Part shown: one piece after another, positions 42,943 to 51,843 of the stretch
How positions within the stretch are numbered: the first letter of the stretch is position 1
Layout of the letters: every line of letters begins with the position of its first letter
Source: Bacteroidales bacterium
GTDB taxonomy: Bacteria; Bacteroidota; Bacteroidia; Bacteroidales; UBA932
Direction: 5' to 3'
NCBI GenBank assembly: GCA_017446775.1
Contig: JAFSQE010000034.1
Span: 1 to 64,000, forward strand
Length of the DNA stretch: 64,000 nucleotides
The notes under the pieces: generated by a model
Told to the model about the DNA's origin: nothing
Seen by the model: only the letters and a program-made list of their open reading frames with translations
Databases searched by the model: none
Made by a program: the position numbers and the translations under genes

Positions 42943-43288
42943 GACGCATGAAAGGGGGTGCGACCGGCGCTAACGGAAGACGCCGGTGCGGCGGTGTGAA
43001 GCGCTCTCGCTAAGGCGGGAGCGGTGAACTGGCCGCAGCCTGAGCGCACAAAAATGCCGACCATGCGAGATGTGTCTGAGCGGAGGGCTGTAAGGCCCGC
43101 AGCGAGTTCTCGAGCATAGGCGTTTTTGAAGTGGAGGGCAGGCGTCTGCAGTGACAGGGAGCATGACTTTCATGCGAGGCATAGCCCGTCGCAGGGAGGT
43201 TTGGATAAAGCATGCAGACCTAACACATCGGAATGGCCTACAGGAAGGAACTGTGGAATGGGCCCTACTCTGGGGTGTGCTAGCGGTC
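42943..43288. other. GC-rich, hairpin-rich intergenic element; no gene recognised
   Basis: 346 bp between the decayed array and arcA without a convincing gene. It holds several perfect or near-perfect stems: ACCGGCG/CGCCGGT, CGCTCTCGC-TAAG-GCGGGAGCG (9 bp with one G-T pair), GGGC/GCCC, and GCATGA/TCATGC. CATGCGAG occurs twice (43062-43069, 43171-43178). A 70-codon minus-strand frame crosses it but looks unlike protein. Candidate structured RNA or dispersed repeat. Confidence 0.45.
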
Positions 43289-44572
43289 TTATCCTTCCCG
43301 CCAGACGGGCATGGTCATGCAGCGGGCGCCGCCGCCGGCGCGGGGGAGTTCGCTGGCGGGGAAGACGGCCACGAATTTCTCGTAGGTTTCCATATCGACC
43401 TTGCCGGAAACGATATCCTCTGCCTGCAGAACAGAGAAGCCGGAACGGTCCAGCGCCTCTATTGTGCGTTCGTTGCGACGATAACCCAACACCTTGCCAT
43501 CGCCCAGACAGAAGAAGTTGGCGCCGCTGTGCCACTGTTCGCGCAGCTGTACCCAGGGGTCGCTGCCGCCGCCAATCACAGGCTCAACTTCCCATCCAAG
43601 AGAATTGAGACCGTCAATCAGGTTGTTGACCTGACGGTAGCTGACCTTGCCACCCTCAATCGTGATAAGGGTGGTGTCTTTGCCGGCAAACAGCCCTTCG
43701 CGCCGGAGCATTGGCTCGAACGCCATGCAGTGGTGCTTGCCCAGGAAGGTGAACACCATGTCCAGATGGATGAACGAATCTGGCTTGCGGGGCAGCTCCT
43801 GCACCATTATGTGGAAACGCTCTTTGCCGCGAGAGAGGGTCTTGGCCAGATATTCGATGCCCTTTGAGTTTGTCCGGATGCCTTCACCTATCACCAGCAG
43901 GTCGTCGGAGGCTATGTGGATGTCGCCGCCCTCTGTGCGCGATTTGGGATTCCAGCCCTCTGCATTGAGGGTCTCGACCCCGAAGAAGTGCCGGAAGATG
44001 GCGTCGTATATGAGCGATTCCCGCTCGCGCACCTCAAAGCTCATGGAGTTGATGAGCACATGGTTGTATATTGTGGATGCGGCATCGCGGGTGAATACCA
44101 GGTTGTAGAGCGGCTCCAGAAGGTAACGGTTGTCGCTGACACCTTCCCAGCGGGGGTTCTCATAACCCTCTATCAGGACCGTCGCCAGCTGCCGGCTGCT
44201 CATGCCCATCAACTCTTTGGCCAGCCTGTAATTGGCTTCTGCCGACAGCTTTATGGGGCGGAGGCCATAGTTGAAGACACTCTCGCGGACCAGATACTCC
44301 CGGACTTCTGCCTTATCCAGCAACAGCTCCAGGATATCTTCTATGTAATATACATTTGTCCAGCGCGCCAATACCCCGGAAAAGAGGGCGTACTCTGTAT
44401 CGACGTTCATCTTGTCGAGGATATCGGTATAGAGCGCATGGGCGCAGTTGAGCGGTGTCATTCGCTCTATCTCAACCCCGGGGCGGTGGAGCAGTACCGA
44501 GCGCAGACGGCCGGTTTCGCTGCATACATTCACCGGGCAGGGCTTAAGTATTTCGTTCTTGTTCATACGCAT
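43289..44572 (-). CDS. arcA: Arginine deiminase
   Basis: Converts arginine to citrulline and ammonia, first step of the ADI energy pathway. 427 residues (start ATG 44572 or 44566). Catalytic residues of the guanidino-modifying superfamily are visible: Asp and Glu in VFTRDAAS and TEGGDIHI, His in FIHLDMVF, and the nucleophilic Cys near the C-terminus in GGGARCMTMP. It follows ctlX with no gap (TAA then ATG), forming a two-gene operon. No carbamate kinase or ornithine carbamoyltransferase is in the window. Confidence 0.95.
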   Translation of the reverse strand: MRMNKNEILKPCPVNVCSETGRLRSVLLHRPGVEIERMTPLNCAHALYTDILDKMNVDTEYALFSGVLARWTNVYYIEDILELLLDKAEVREYLVRESVFNYGLRPIKLSAEANYRLAKELMGMSSRQLATVLIEGYENPRWEGVSDNRYLLEPLYNLVFTRDAASTIYNHVLINSMSFEVRERESLIYDAIFRHFFGVETLNAEGWNPKSRTEGGDIHIASDDLLVIGEGIRTNSKGIEYLAKTLSRGKERFHIMVQELPRKPDSFIHLDMVFTFLGKHHCMAFEPMLRREGLFAGKDTTLITIEGGKVSYRQVNNLIDGLNSLGWEVEPVIGGGSDPWVQLREQWHSGANFFCLGDGKVLGYRRNERTIEALDRSGFSVLQAEDIVSGKVDMETYEKFVAVFPASELPRAGGGARCMTMPVWREG

Positions 44573-45463
44573 TTAAAAAATCTCGGCAATCATGCAGCGT
44601 GCGCTGCCGCCGCCTACCGTCTCTATGATGGGGATTTCGGGCGCCAGGATGCGGGTGTATTTCTCCAGCGTCTCTATCTGTAGCCGGGTGAGTGACATTA
44701 GGGCAGAGCGGCTCATCACCAGTAGCTCTTCGCCCTTATCGTTATGCAGTTGCAGCATGTTCCCTGCAAACTGGTGCATCTGTTCCAGAGAAATATCCAC
44801 CAGCTCTTTGCCGCTTCTGTTCACGGTGTCGGAGAGCAGGCTGCGCTGGGCGTCGTCGCCGACAGAGTTCAGGCAAGCCACCGCATATCCGCTGCCGACG
44901 TGCATTATTACGTTGGTGTGGTAGATGGCTGTGCCTCCCAGGTCCGCGGCGCTGAACATTACGGGGGTGTATCCCAGAGTGTCGGCCCACTGCTCTACCA
45001 GCGAGGCATCTGTGCGGGGAGAGATGCAGGCGTATGCGATAAGGTTTTCGCGGTCCAGTACCAGCGACCCTGTCCCCTCCAGAAACCGGCCTACCGATTC
45101 GAAAGCGGTTAGATCTACGATGCGTTCGAAATCGTATTTTTCCAGGGCGGCTTTCAACTTTTCACGCTCCAGACGGCGGTTGGGGGCGAACATGGGGTAG
45201 AGCACCAGGGTGTCGCCGTGGGTAGAGAAACAGTTGTTGGGGAAAATAGAGTCCGGGGTGGCAGGTTTTGGAGTATCCTGCAGCACATCCACGGTTATGC
45301 CGTTGCTGCGGAGCATGGATACATAGCTGTCAAATTCGTCCAGAGCCCTTTGCGATACGTCCCCTTCCAGCCTTTGCTGGAAGGCATTGTTTGCAGCTGT
45401 CTCTTCGTTAAAGGCGAAGCCGCACGGCCTCACCATCAAAATGCGGTCTGTTGTCTGTTTCAT
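44573..45463 (-). CDS. ctlX: Citrulline utilization hydrolase CtlX-type (arginine deiminase-related)
   Basis: 296 residues of the amidinotransferase/pentein fold. Typical blocks: ILMVRPCGFAFNEETAANNAFQ, DSIFPNNCFSTHGDTLVLYPMFAPNRR, FLEGTGSLVLDR (catalytic Glu/Asp region), YHTNVIMHVGSGYAVAC (His), and GGGSARCMIAEIF with the nucleophile Cys. The family acts on citrulline or a related guanidino/ureido compound. It is the first gene of the pair with arcA, supporting a joint arginine/citrulline catabolic role. Confidence 0.85.
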   Translation of the reverse strand: MKQTTDRILMVRPCGFAFNEETAANNAFQQRLEGDVSQRALDEFDSYVSMLRSNGITVDVLQDTPKPATPDSIFPNNCFSTHGDTLVLYPMFAPNRRLEREKLKAALEKYDFERIVDLTAFESVGRFLEGTGSLVLDRENLIAYACISPRTDASLVEQWADTLGYTPVMFSAADLGGTAIYHTNVIMHVGSGYAVACLNSVGDDAQRSLLSDTVNRSGKELVDISLEQMHQFAGNMLQLHNDKGEELLVMSRSALMSLTRLQIETLEKYTRILAPEIPIIETVGGGSARCMIAEIF

Positions 45464-45500
45464 TTAAACACAAATATACTCAAAATCGGAAAGAAATACG

Positions 45501-45508
45501 TAACTTTG
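45501..45508 (+). promoter_or_regulatory. -7 box of the HD-domain gene
   Basis: TAACTTTG, ending only 6 nt before the ATG at 45515, implying a very short or absent 5' leader. Confidence 0.35.
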
Positions 45509-45514
45509 TTCGAT

Positions 45515-46132
45515 ATGCTTTTAAAAGAGTACATAGAGCAGGAGATATTGCCGCGATATGAGAAGTACGATTCGGCGCACAGGCTGGACCATATTGGGGC
45601 GGTGATAAGCCGCAGCGCAGATTTGGCGGCGGGATATGATGTGGATGCCGATATGGTGTATGCCATTGCAGCCTATCACGACCTGGGAATCTGCTTCGGG
45701 CGCGAGACGCACCACCTGACATCTGCCAGGATGATGCGGGAGGATAAGAACCTGCGGCAGTGGTTCTCGGAAGAGCAGATAGAGACAATGGCGCAGGCGG
45801 TAGAAGATCACCGCGCATCTGCCAAGAGTGCCCCGCGGAGCGTTTATGGCCGTATTGTGGCGGAGGCCGACAGGCAGATCGATGCCGACACCATTGTAAG
45901 GCGCACGATAGAGTACGGACTGGACCATTATCCCCAGTACGACCGGCAGGGGCATTTTAACCGATTCAAAGAGCACATCTCGGAAAAATATGCCCGCGGC
46001 GGCTACCTCAGGATATGGATTCCCGGCGGCGAGAACGACCGTAAGCTTAAGGTGTTCCAGAGCGAGATAGAGAAACCGGGTGCTCTGGAGGCAATGTTCG
46101 ATTTTTGGTACGGAAAACTTACACGGAAATGA
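45515..46132 (+). CDS. HD domain phosphohydrolase-like protein
   Basis: 205 residues from ATG 45515 (MLLKEYIEQ); the frame is open much further upstream but that part lies opposite ctlX and is not plausible. HD motif: HRLDHIGAV (first His), AIAAYHDLGICFGRE with the His-Asp pair, HHLTSARMM, and EDHRAS, ending IVAEADRQID with the last Asp. Substrate unknown; such stand-alone HD proteins act on nucleotides or other phosphomonoesters. The stop overlaps the next start (ATGA). Confidence 0.8.
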   Translation: MLLKEYIEQEILPRYEKYDSAHRLDHIGAVISRSADLAAGYDVDADMVYAIAAYHDLGICFGRETHHLTSARMMREDKNLRQWFSEEQIETMAQAVEDHRASAKSAPRSVYGRIVAEADRQIDADTIVRRTIEYGLDHYPQYDRQGHFNRFKEHISEKYARGGYLRIWIPGGENDRKLKVFQSEIEKPGALEAMFDFWYGKLTRK

Positions 46133-46950
46133 AAAGAATAGTTGTTGTAATGATGCTGGCACTGATGCTTTTTGGGTGCCGCGAAAAAAAGAAGGTCTAT
46201 TACGAGACAGATGTGGAGCAGGTGCCGGAGCAGATGTCTCCTTACGATGTGGATTGGATAGGGCTGTTTATCCGCTGCCACGAGCTGGACAGTATCAAGA
46301 GCGTGGCCGAGGTCACCAGCCAAAGGGGCGGGCGCCCGATGCCCCCTCTGCCGGACAGCCTGGATGCGATATGGCAAGAGATGACATCCCGCATCCTGAT
46401 GCGCCAGGGGAGCGAGGCCTTCGGACTGTACGAGAGTCACCGCGACGATATCGAACGGTATCTGAGGCTGGATTTTATCAACTATGGATTCGTTACACGG
46501 GTATATCTCCCATACAAGGCCACACAGAGCACAAAAGAAGAGTATGGCGAGATATGCATCGACGAACTTAAGAAAGAACTCACCAAGGCGCAGAGAAGTA
46601 TCATGCTCGGGGAGGGTATCCCGAGCCACTATGAGAGTCTTCTGATGGATCTGTTCTACGCCTTTGTGAACAACAGCCGTAACGAAGAGGCGCTGGCGAT
46701 GTGCAACGAGATACTTGCATATTACGATGCCACAAACGCCGCCGGCACCATAAAATATGCCGAGATGCTTGGCCGGAAGGCGTCCCTGAGCCACGATAAT
46801 GGGAATGCATACACTGCAGTAGTCTCTGCCAAACAGGCCATCAAGATTTATAAGGACAACATGGCTGCAGCCACTCCGGAGCAGAAGCAGACGATGGCAG
46901 ATGCCATAAAATCACTTGAGGATAATATCAACTCCTGGCAGAAGAGATAG
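46129..46950 (+). CDS. Lipoprotein with TPR-like helical body, function unknown
   Basis: 273 residues from ATG 46129, coupled by ATGA to the HD gene. Lipobox LMLFGC (Cys near 17). The body is helical; the C-terminal part (NEEALAMCNEILAYYDATNAAGTIKYAEMLGRKASLSHDNGNAYTAVVSAKQAIKIYKDNM) looks like tetratricopeptide repeats. murA begins 1 bp after its stop, so it may share a transcript with peptidoglycan genes. Confidence 0.65.
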   Translation: MKRIVVVMMLALMLFGCREKKKVYYETDVEQVPEQMSPYDVDWIGLFIRCHELDSIKSVAEVTSQRGGRPMPPLPDSLDAIWQEMTSRILMRQGSEAFGLYESHRDDIERYLRLDFINYGFVTRVYLPYKATQSTKEEYGEICIDELKKELTKAQRSIMLGEGIPSHYESLLMDLFYAFVNNSRNEEALAMCNEILAYYDATNAAGTIKYAEMLGRKASLSHDNGNAYTAVVSAKQAIKIYKDNMAAATPEQKQTMADAIKSLEDNINSWQKR

Positions 46951-46951
46951 C

Positions 46952-48274
46952 ATGTCTTCATTCATCATAAACGGAGGTAATACCTTAAGCGGATCCATAA
47001 CGCCGCAGGGGGCCAAGAACGAGGCTCTCCAGATCCTGTGCGCGACCCTGCTGACAAAAGAAGAGATTGTTGTGGACAATGTCCCCGACATTATGGATGT
47101 GAACAACCTGATTGCGCTGCTGCGCGATATGGGGGTCAAAGTGAGTAAGACGGGCAACCGCAGGTGGAGCTTTTGCGCAGAGGATGTGAACCTGGACTTT
47201 TTTGACAGCGACGATTTTACCCGCCGCAACAGTGCCCTGCGCGGTTCCATAATGCTTGTGGGGCCAATGCTGACCCGCTTTGGGCGGGCGATTGTGGCCA
47301 AGCCCGGTGGAGACAAGATTGGCCGGCGCCATATCGACACCCATCTGGAGGGTTTCGAGAAGCTTGGCGCAGGTTTCTGTTTCGATGTTGAAAAGGCCAG
47401 GTATGTACTCACCGCAGACCATCTTACCGGATGCGAAATGGTGCTTTCTGAGGCATCCGTTACCGGTACCGCCAACATCGTTATGGCGGCAGTGCTGGCA
47501 AAGGGACGCACTGTGATATACAACGCCGCCTGCGAGCCCTATGTGCAGCAGCTTTGCCGCATGCTTTGCGCCATGGGTGCCAGAATCTCCGGCATCGCCT
47601 CCAACCTGCTTACGATAGATGGTGTGGAGAGCCTGCACGGATGCACACACCGGATATTGCCCGACATGATTGAGGTGGGCAGTTTTATCGGCATGGCTGC
47701 CATGACCCGCAGCGAACTCACCATCAAGGATGTATCGTATCAGAACCTGGGTATTATCCCCGACAGTTTCCGCCGCCTGGGCATCAACCTGCAGCAACGT
47801 GGAGATGATATTTATGTCCCGGCACAGGAAGAGTATCGCATAGAATCCTATATCGACGGTTCCATAATGAAGATTGCGGACGCCCCGTGGCCCGGCCTGA
47901 CACCGGACCTGCTTAGCGTGATGCTGGTGGTGGCTACGCAGTGCCACGGCAGTGTACTGATCCACCAGAAGATGTTTGAGAGCCGCCTGTTCTTTGTGGA
48001 CAAGCTCATCGACATGGGGGCCCAGATAATCCTTTGCGACCCGCACCGTGCAGTGGTTGTGGGGCACAACCACGAGCGCAACCTCAAGGGACGGGTGATG
48101 ACATCTCCCGATATCCGCGCCGGCATCGCCCTGCTGATAGCCGCGCTGGGTGCAGAAGGGCAGAGCGTGATCCATAACATAGACCAGATAGACCGCGGCT
48201 ACGAGAGCATAGAGACCCGACTGGCTGCATTGGGAGCCGATATCAGGCGCAACGAAGAGCCGGCCACCCACTAA
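46952..48274 (+). CDS. murA: UDP-N-acetylglucosamine 1-carboxyvinyltransferase
   Basis: First committed step of peptidoglycan synthesis: transfers enolpyruvate from PEP to UDP-GlcNAc. 440 residues from ATG 46952. N-terminal GAKNEALQILCATLL with the conserved Lys-Asn pair; the active-site loop reads KPGGDKIGRRHIDTHLEG, so the usual catalytic Cys (PGGCAIG) is Asp. That change is associated with fosfomycin insensitivity in other bacteria. Followed 1 bp later by murB. Confidence 0.95.
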   Translation: MSSFIINGGNTLSGSITPQGAKNEALQILCATLLTKEEIVVDNVPDIMDVNNLIALLRDMGVKVSKTGNRRWSFCAEDVNLDFFDSDDFTRRNSALRGSIMLVGPMLTRFGRAIVAKPGGDKIGRRHIDTHLEGFEKLGAGFCFDVEKARYVLTADHLTGCEMVLSEASVTGTANIVMAAVLAKGRTVIYNAACEPYVQQLCRMLCAMGARISGIASNLLTIDGVESLHGCTHRILPDMIEVGSFIGMAAMTRSELTIKDVSYQNLGIIPDSFRRLGINLQQRGDDIYVPAQEEYRIESYIDGSIMKIADAPWPGLTPDLLSVMLVVATQCHGSVLIHQKMFESRLFFVDKLIDMGAQIILCDPHRAVVVGHNHERNLKGRVMTSPDIRAGIALLIAALGAEGQSVIHNIDQIDRGYESIETRLAALGADIRRNEEPATH

Positions 48275-48275
48275 G

Positions 48276-49274
48276 ATGGTTTTTCACAACCGACATATAA
48301 CCAATACCTTTGGCCTGGAGGCGGTGGCCGATACCTATATCGAATACCGCTCTGGAGATGAATTGCGGCGAGATCTGCCACAGGCTAAAGAACCGTTCCT
48401 GCACGTTGGCGGCGGCAGCAACCTGCTGTTTTTACAGCCTCGCTTTGCCGGGACGGTGTTCCATAACGCCATCGATACTGTAGAAATCGTTTCTGAAGAT
48501 GCTTCCGTTTGCCTGGTGCGTGCCGGCGGCGGAATGATCTGGGATGATTTTGTTGCCTGGTGCGTTACGCGCGGCCTTTACGGGGCAGAAAACCTGTCAC
48601 TGATTCCGGGCGAAGTAGGTGCGGCGGCGGTGCAGAATATCGGGGCTTATGGCGCCGAGGCAAAGGACATAATAGAGAGGGTAGAGGCGTACGATATTAA
48701 TGGCGGCGTCAAGGTGTGCCTGAGTTGCGAAGAGTGCCAATACGGCTACCGTTCAAGCCTGTTCAAAAGAGAAGAGGGGTGGCGCTACTTTGTGCTGTCT
48801 GTAGTTTTCCGGCTGAGCAAAGTGCGCAGGCTGAACCTTGAATACGGGGCGCTGAAAGACCTGGATAAAGAAACTGCAACTCTGCAGCAGGTACGGCAGA
48901 AGGTGATTGAAATCCGTCAGGAGAAACTGCCCGATCCGGAGCGTATCGGCAGCGCCGGGAGCTTTTTTATGAATCCGGTGGTACCTGAGTCAAAGTACGA
49001 GGCCCTGGCCAGGGAGTATGACGGTATGCCGCACTATCCCGCTGCCGATGGCATGGTAAAGCTGTCTGCAGGCTGGATGATAGACCGCTGCGGCCTTAAG
49101 GGCGCTGTCCGCGGCCGTGCGGGAGTCTATGACAGGCAGGCTTTGGTGCTGGTGAACCTTGGCGGCGCCACTGCATCTGAGATAATGACCCTGGCAGAAG
49201 AGGTGATTGCTGCCGTAAAAGAGAAGTTTGATGTAACTTTGCACCCGGAAGTGCAGATAATAAAAAAAGGGTAA
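48276..49274 (+). CDS. murB: UDP-N-acetylmuramate dehydrogenase
   Basis: FAD enzyme that reduces the MurA product to UDP-MurNAc. 332 residues, type I MurB: FLHVGGGSNLLF (FAD site), LIPGEVGAAAVQNIGAYGAE, CQYGYRSSLFK with the catalytic Arg/Tyr region, RIGSAGSFFMNPVV with the proton-donor Ser, and C-terminal HPEVQII with Glu. The last few bases overlap the 3' end of the SRP RNA on the opposite strand. Confidence 0.95.
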   Translation: MVFHNRHITNTFGLEAVADTYIEYRSGDELRRDLPQAKEPFLHVGGGSNLLFLQPRFAGTVFHNAIDTVEIVSEDASVCLVRAGGGMIWDDFVAWCVTRGLYGAENLSLIPGEVGAAAVQNIGAYGAEAKDIIERVEAYDINGGVKVCLSCEECQYGYRSSLFKREEGWRYFVLSVVFRLSKVRRLNLEYGALKDLDKETATLQQVRQKVIEIRQEKLPDPERIGSAGSFFMNPVVPESKYEALAREYDGMPHYPAADGMVKLSAGWMIDRCGLKGAVRGRAGVYDRQALVLVNLGGATASEIMTLAEEVIAAVKEKFDVTLHPEVQIIKKG

Positions 49275-49366
49275 GCTGAATATATCGCACCGCTACAACC
49301 TTCTACCCTTGCTGCCTTCCGGCCCTGGGGGAGTTCAAAGGGAGCTGGTCGTATATGACTTACCCG
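49269..49366 (-). ncRNA. ffs: Signal recognition particle RNA (small bacterial type)
   Basis: The minus strand contains the universal SRP domain IV core CAGGGCCGGAAGGCAGCAAGG (opposite 49305-49325), flanked by pairing ends GGGTAAG and CTTACCC. The RNA is about 98 nt, the small 4.5S type. 5' end inferred from the promoter; ends are accurate to a few nucleotides. Confidence 0.93.
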
Positions 49367-49369
49367 GCA

Positions 49370-49400
49370 CAAAAGTAGATATTTTTTTATTGCTGGCAAA
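49370..49400 (-). promoter_or_regulatory. SRP RNA promoter
   Basis: Minus strand TTTG (49397-49400), exactly 19 bp, then TACTTTTG (49370-49377): perfect TTTG-N19-TAnnTTTG. It ends 3 bp before the divergent mnmA ATG. Confidence 0.7.
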
Positions 49401-49402
49401 AT

Positions 49403-50587
49403 ATGTTTGAAGGCAGAAAGATTGCAGTAGGTCTCTCCGGCGGAGTTGATTCAAGCGTGGCGGCGTTGCTGTTAAAAGAGCAGGGCGCCGACGTGTTTGC
49501 AATCTTTATGCAGAATTGGAACGATGCCACAGGTACGCTGCACGGCGATTGCGAATGGGAAGAGGAACTCTCTGTGGCCCGGATGGTGGCCCGGAAAATC
49601 GGCATCCCGTTCCACTTTGTGGATTTGAGCGGGGAGTATCGCAAGAGGGTGGTGGACTATATGTTCCGTGAGTACGAGGCGGGCCGCACCCCTAATCCGG
49701 ACGTGCTGTGCAACAGCGAGATAAAGTTTGATGCGTTTCTGGAGCATGCGCGTGCCCTTGGCGCCGACATGGTGGCAACGGGGCACTATTGCCGCAAGGC
49801 AGAGACAGTAGATTCTGCCGGGAATACCGTATACCGTCTGCTTGCCGGAACCGATACCAATAAAGACCAGAGCTATTTTCTCTGTCAGCTGAATCAGGAA
49901 CAGCTTAGCCGGGCGCTCTTCCCGATAGGGCATCTCACCAAGCCCCAGGTGCGGGAAATCGCCAGAAAGGCAGATCTGCCAAGCGCAGAGAAAAAGGACT
50001 CCCAGGGTATCTGCTTCGTGGGGAAGGTCGATCTGCCGGTGTTCCTGCAGCAGCAGCTAAAGGCGCGCGAAGGCGATGCGGTAGAGATCTTTGCCGATTT
50101 TTACAAGGATAAACCGCTGCCCGACACGCTGGAGGCGATGGCAGAGCCGGTGGTGTACAGCAAAACCGACGGCAAGGTTGTGGGGCGGCATATCGGGGCG
50201 CACTTCTACACCATAGGGCAGCGCCACGGACTGAATATCGGCGGACACAAGGAGCCGCTGTTCGTGATTGCTAAGGATGCTAAGGAGAATATCATCTATC
50301 TGGGAGAAGGTCAGTCGCACCCCGGACTCTACCGCAGGGCGCTGGGCATAGCTTTGGAAGATGTGCACTGGATACGGCCGGATCTGGCGATGGAAACCGG
50401 TCAGGAGCGGGAGGCGATGGTGCGTATCCGCTACCGCCAGCCGCTGCAGAGGGCGCGTCTTATCTGCCGGGAAGATAAGATGTACATCCTCTTTGACGCG
50501 CCGCAGCGCGGGGTTACCGCCGGACAGTTTGCGGCGTGGTACACATTAGACGGCGAACTCACCGGCAGCGGGGTAATAGAGAGATAG
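49403..50587 (+). CDS. mnmA: tRNA-specific 2-thiouridylase MnmA
   Basis: Thiolates U34 of Lys, Glu and Gln tRNAs. 394 residues. PP-loop GLSGGVDSSVAA at the N-terminus, MQNWND, the first catalytic Cys in NPDVLCNSEIKF, ATGHYCR, TDTNKDQSYFLCQL, and the second catalytic Cys in KKDSQGICFVGKVDL, then IGQRHGLNIGG. It is divergent from the SRP RNA and followed by a flavoprotein gene 2 bp after its stop. Confidence 0.95.
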   Translation: MFEGRKIAVGLSGGVDSSVAALLLKEQGADVFAIFMQNWNDATGTLHGDCEWEEELSVARMVARKIGIPFHFVDLSGEYRKRVVDYMFREYEAGRTPNPDVLCNSEIKFDAFLEHARALGADMVATGHYCRKAETVDSAGNTVYRLLAGTDTNKDQSYFLCQLNQEQLSRALFPIGHLTKPQVREIARKADLPSAEKKDSQGICFVGKVDLPVFLQQQLKAREGDAVEIFADFYKDKPLPDTLEAMAEPVVYSKTDGKVVGRHIGAHFYTIGQRHGLNIGGHKEPLFVIAKDAKENIIYLGEGQSHPGLYRRALGIALEDVHWIRPDLAMETGQEREAMVRIRYRQPLQRARLICREDKMYILFDAPQRGVTAGQFAAWYTLDGELTGSGVIER

Positions 50588-50589
50588 CT

Positions 50590-51843
50590 ATGTACGATAT
50601 AGTAATCATAGGCGCGGGGGCGGCCGGTTGTGTGGCTGCCATAAAGGCGGCGACATCCGGGGCCAGGGTCGTACTCATTGAGAAGAATGCCAAAATCGGG
50701 CGCAAGCTCATGCTCACCGGAAAGGGGCGCTGCAACATCACCAACCTTAAGAAATGGTCGCAGTTCTCTACCCATCTCCACTCCAAGCCCGCCTTCTTCA
50801 AGACAGCTTTCTATGAATTCTCCAACACCGATACCGTTGCATTCTTTGAATCGCTGGGTGTTGAGACGGTCCTGACCCGCGACGACAGGGTCTTCCCCCG
50901 TAGCATGCAGGCGGCTACTGTGGTCGATGCCCTTGCCCGTGCGCTGGTGAGGCTTAAGGTAACAACCCTGTTCAGTTGCGATGTAAACAATGTAGAGACC
51001 AATCCCGACGGGACATTTGTAACCAGATTCGTGCGTGAAGACAACCGTTTCCTGACACCCGGGGCGGTGGAGTCCCGTGCCGTCATTGTGGCTACCGGCG
51101 GTCTCTCGTATCCGGCTACCGGTTCTACCGGAGCCGGTTATGAAATTGCCAGAAGCTTTGGCCACACAATAAAGAAGACCTTCCCTTCGCTTACGGCTCT
51201 TACTCCTGCCGGCTATGATATCCGCCTTAAGGATATTACGCTGTATAATATCTCCCTCTCCCTGTTTGTGGGTCAGGATATGGTAGCTTTTGAGTTCGGT
51301 GACATGCAGTTTACCGATGGCGGCATCGAGGGGCCGGTCGGGTTCAAGGTCTCCCGCAAGGCGGTTTGGGCTTTGATGGCTGGCGACAAGGTTACGGTTG
51401 CGATAGATCTCAAGCCGGCCGTGCAGCTCGACCTGCTTGCAGACCGCATCCGGCGCGAAGCAGAGCAGCAGGGCGTAACGGCAGCCAACTTCAAAAAGAC
51501 GAAATACACTTTCCTGCGCAGCTATATGCCGCCGCAACTGGTAGAACCATTTGCCGATGGAAATCTTCTCACCCTTAACAATCTGGCGGCCAGGCTTAAA
51601 GACTGGCGCATGCCCATTGCCGATTATGTGGGCTATCGCAGGGCGGTGGTTACGGCCGGCGGAGTGAATATAGATGAGGTCATTTCGCGTACGATGGGTA
51701 GCCGCAACCGTCCCGGACTCTTTTTTGCCGGAGAGGTACTCGACATAGACGGCGATACGGGTGGCTACAACCTGCAGTTTGCCTTTTCTACAGGGGCGCT
51801 GGCCGCCAGGGGAGCCCTGGAGTATACCGGGATAATCAGATGA
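50590..51843 (+). CDS. FAD-dependent oxidoreductase, HI0933/BaiN family
   Basis: 417 residues from ATG 50590. N-terminal dinucleotide-binding motif IVIIGAGAAGCVAAIKAA, then EKNAKIGRKLMLTGKGRCNITN, the family signature; VIVATGGLSYPATGSTGAGY in the middle; and the C-terminal AGEVLDIDGDTGGYNLQFAFSTG. The biochemical function of most members is unknown; BaiN of Clostridium acts on bile acids, which cannot be inferred here. Coupled to mnmA by a 2-bp gap. Confidence 0.9.
   Translation: MYDIVIIGAGAAGCVAAIKAATSGARVVLIEKNAKIGRKLMLTGKGRCNITNLKKWSQFSTHLHSKPAFFKTAFYEFSNTDTVAFFESLGVETVLTRDDRVFPRSMQAATVVDALARALVRLKVTTLFSCDVNNVETNPDGTFVTRFVREDNRFLTPGAVESRAVIVATGGLSYPATGSTGAGYEIARSFGHTIKKTFPSLTALTPAGYDIRLKDITLYNISLSLFVGQDMVAFEFGDMQFTDGGIEGPVGFKVSRKAVWALMAGDKVTVAIDLKPAVQLDLLADRIRREAEQQGVTAANFKKTKYTFLRSYMPPQLVEPFADGNLLTLNNLAARLKDWRMPIADYVGYRRAVVTAGGVNIDEVISRTMGSRNRPGLFFAGEVLDIDGDTGGYNLQFAFSTGALAARGALEYTGIIR

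Noticed and set aside
42970..43213. Two small minus-strand frames (70 and 67 codons) between the array and arcA
   Set aside because: Arg/Ser/Pro-rich, overlapping each other in two frames, and running through strong hairpins; more likely non-coding.
42943..43288. Retron, group II intron or diversity-generating element after the array
   Set aside because: No reverse transcriptase gene and no recognisable intron domain V.
46985..48271. 428-codon antisense frame opposite murA
   Set aside because: Same cause; murA on the other strand is unambiguous.
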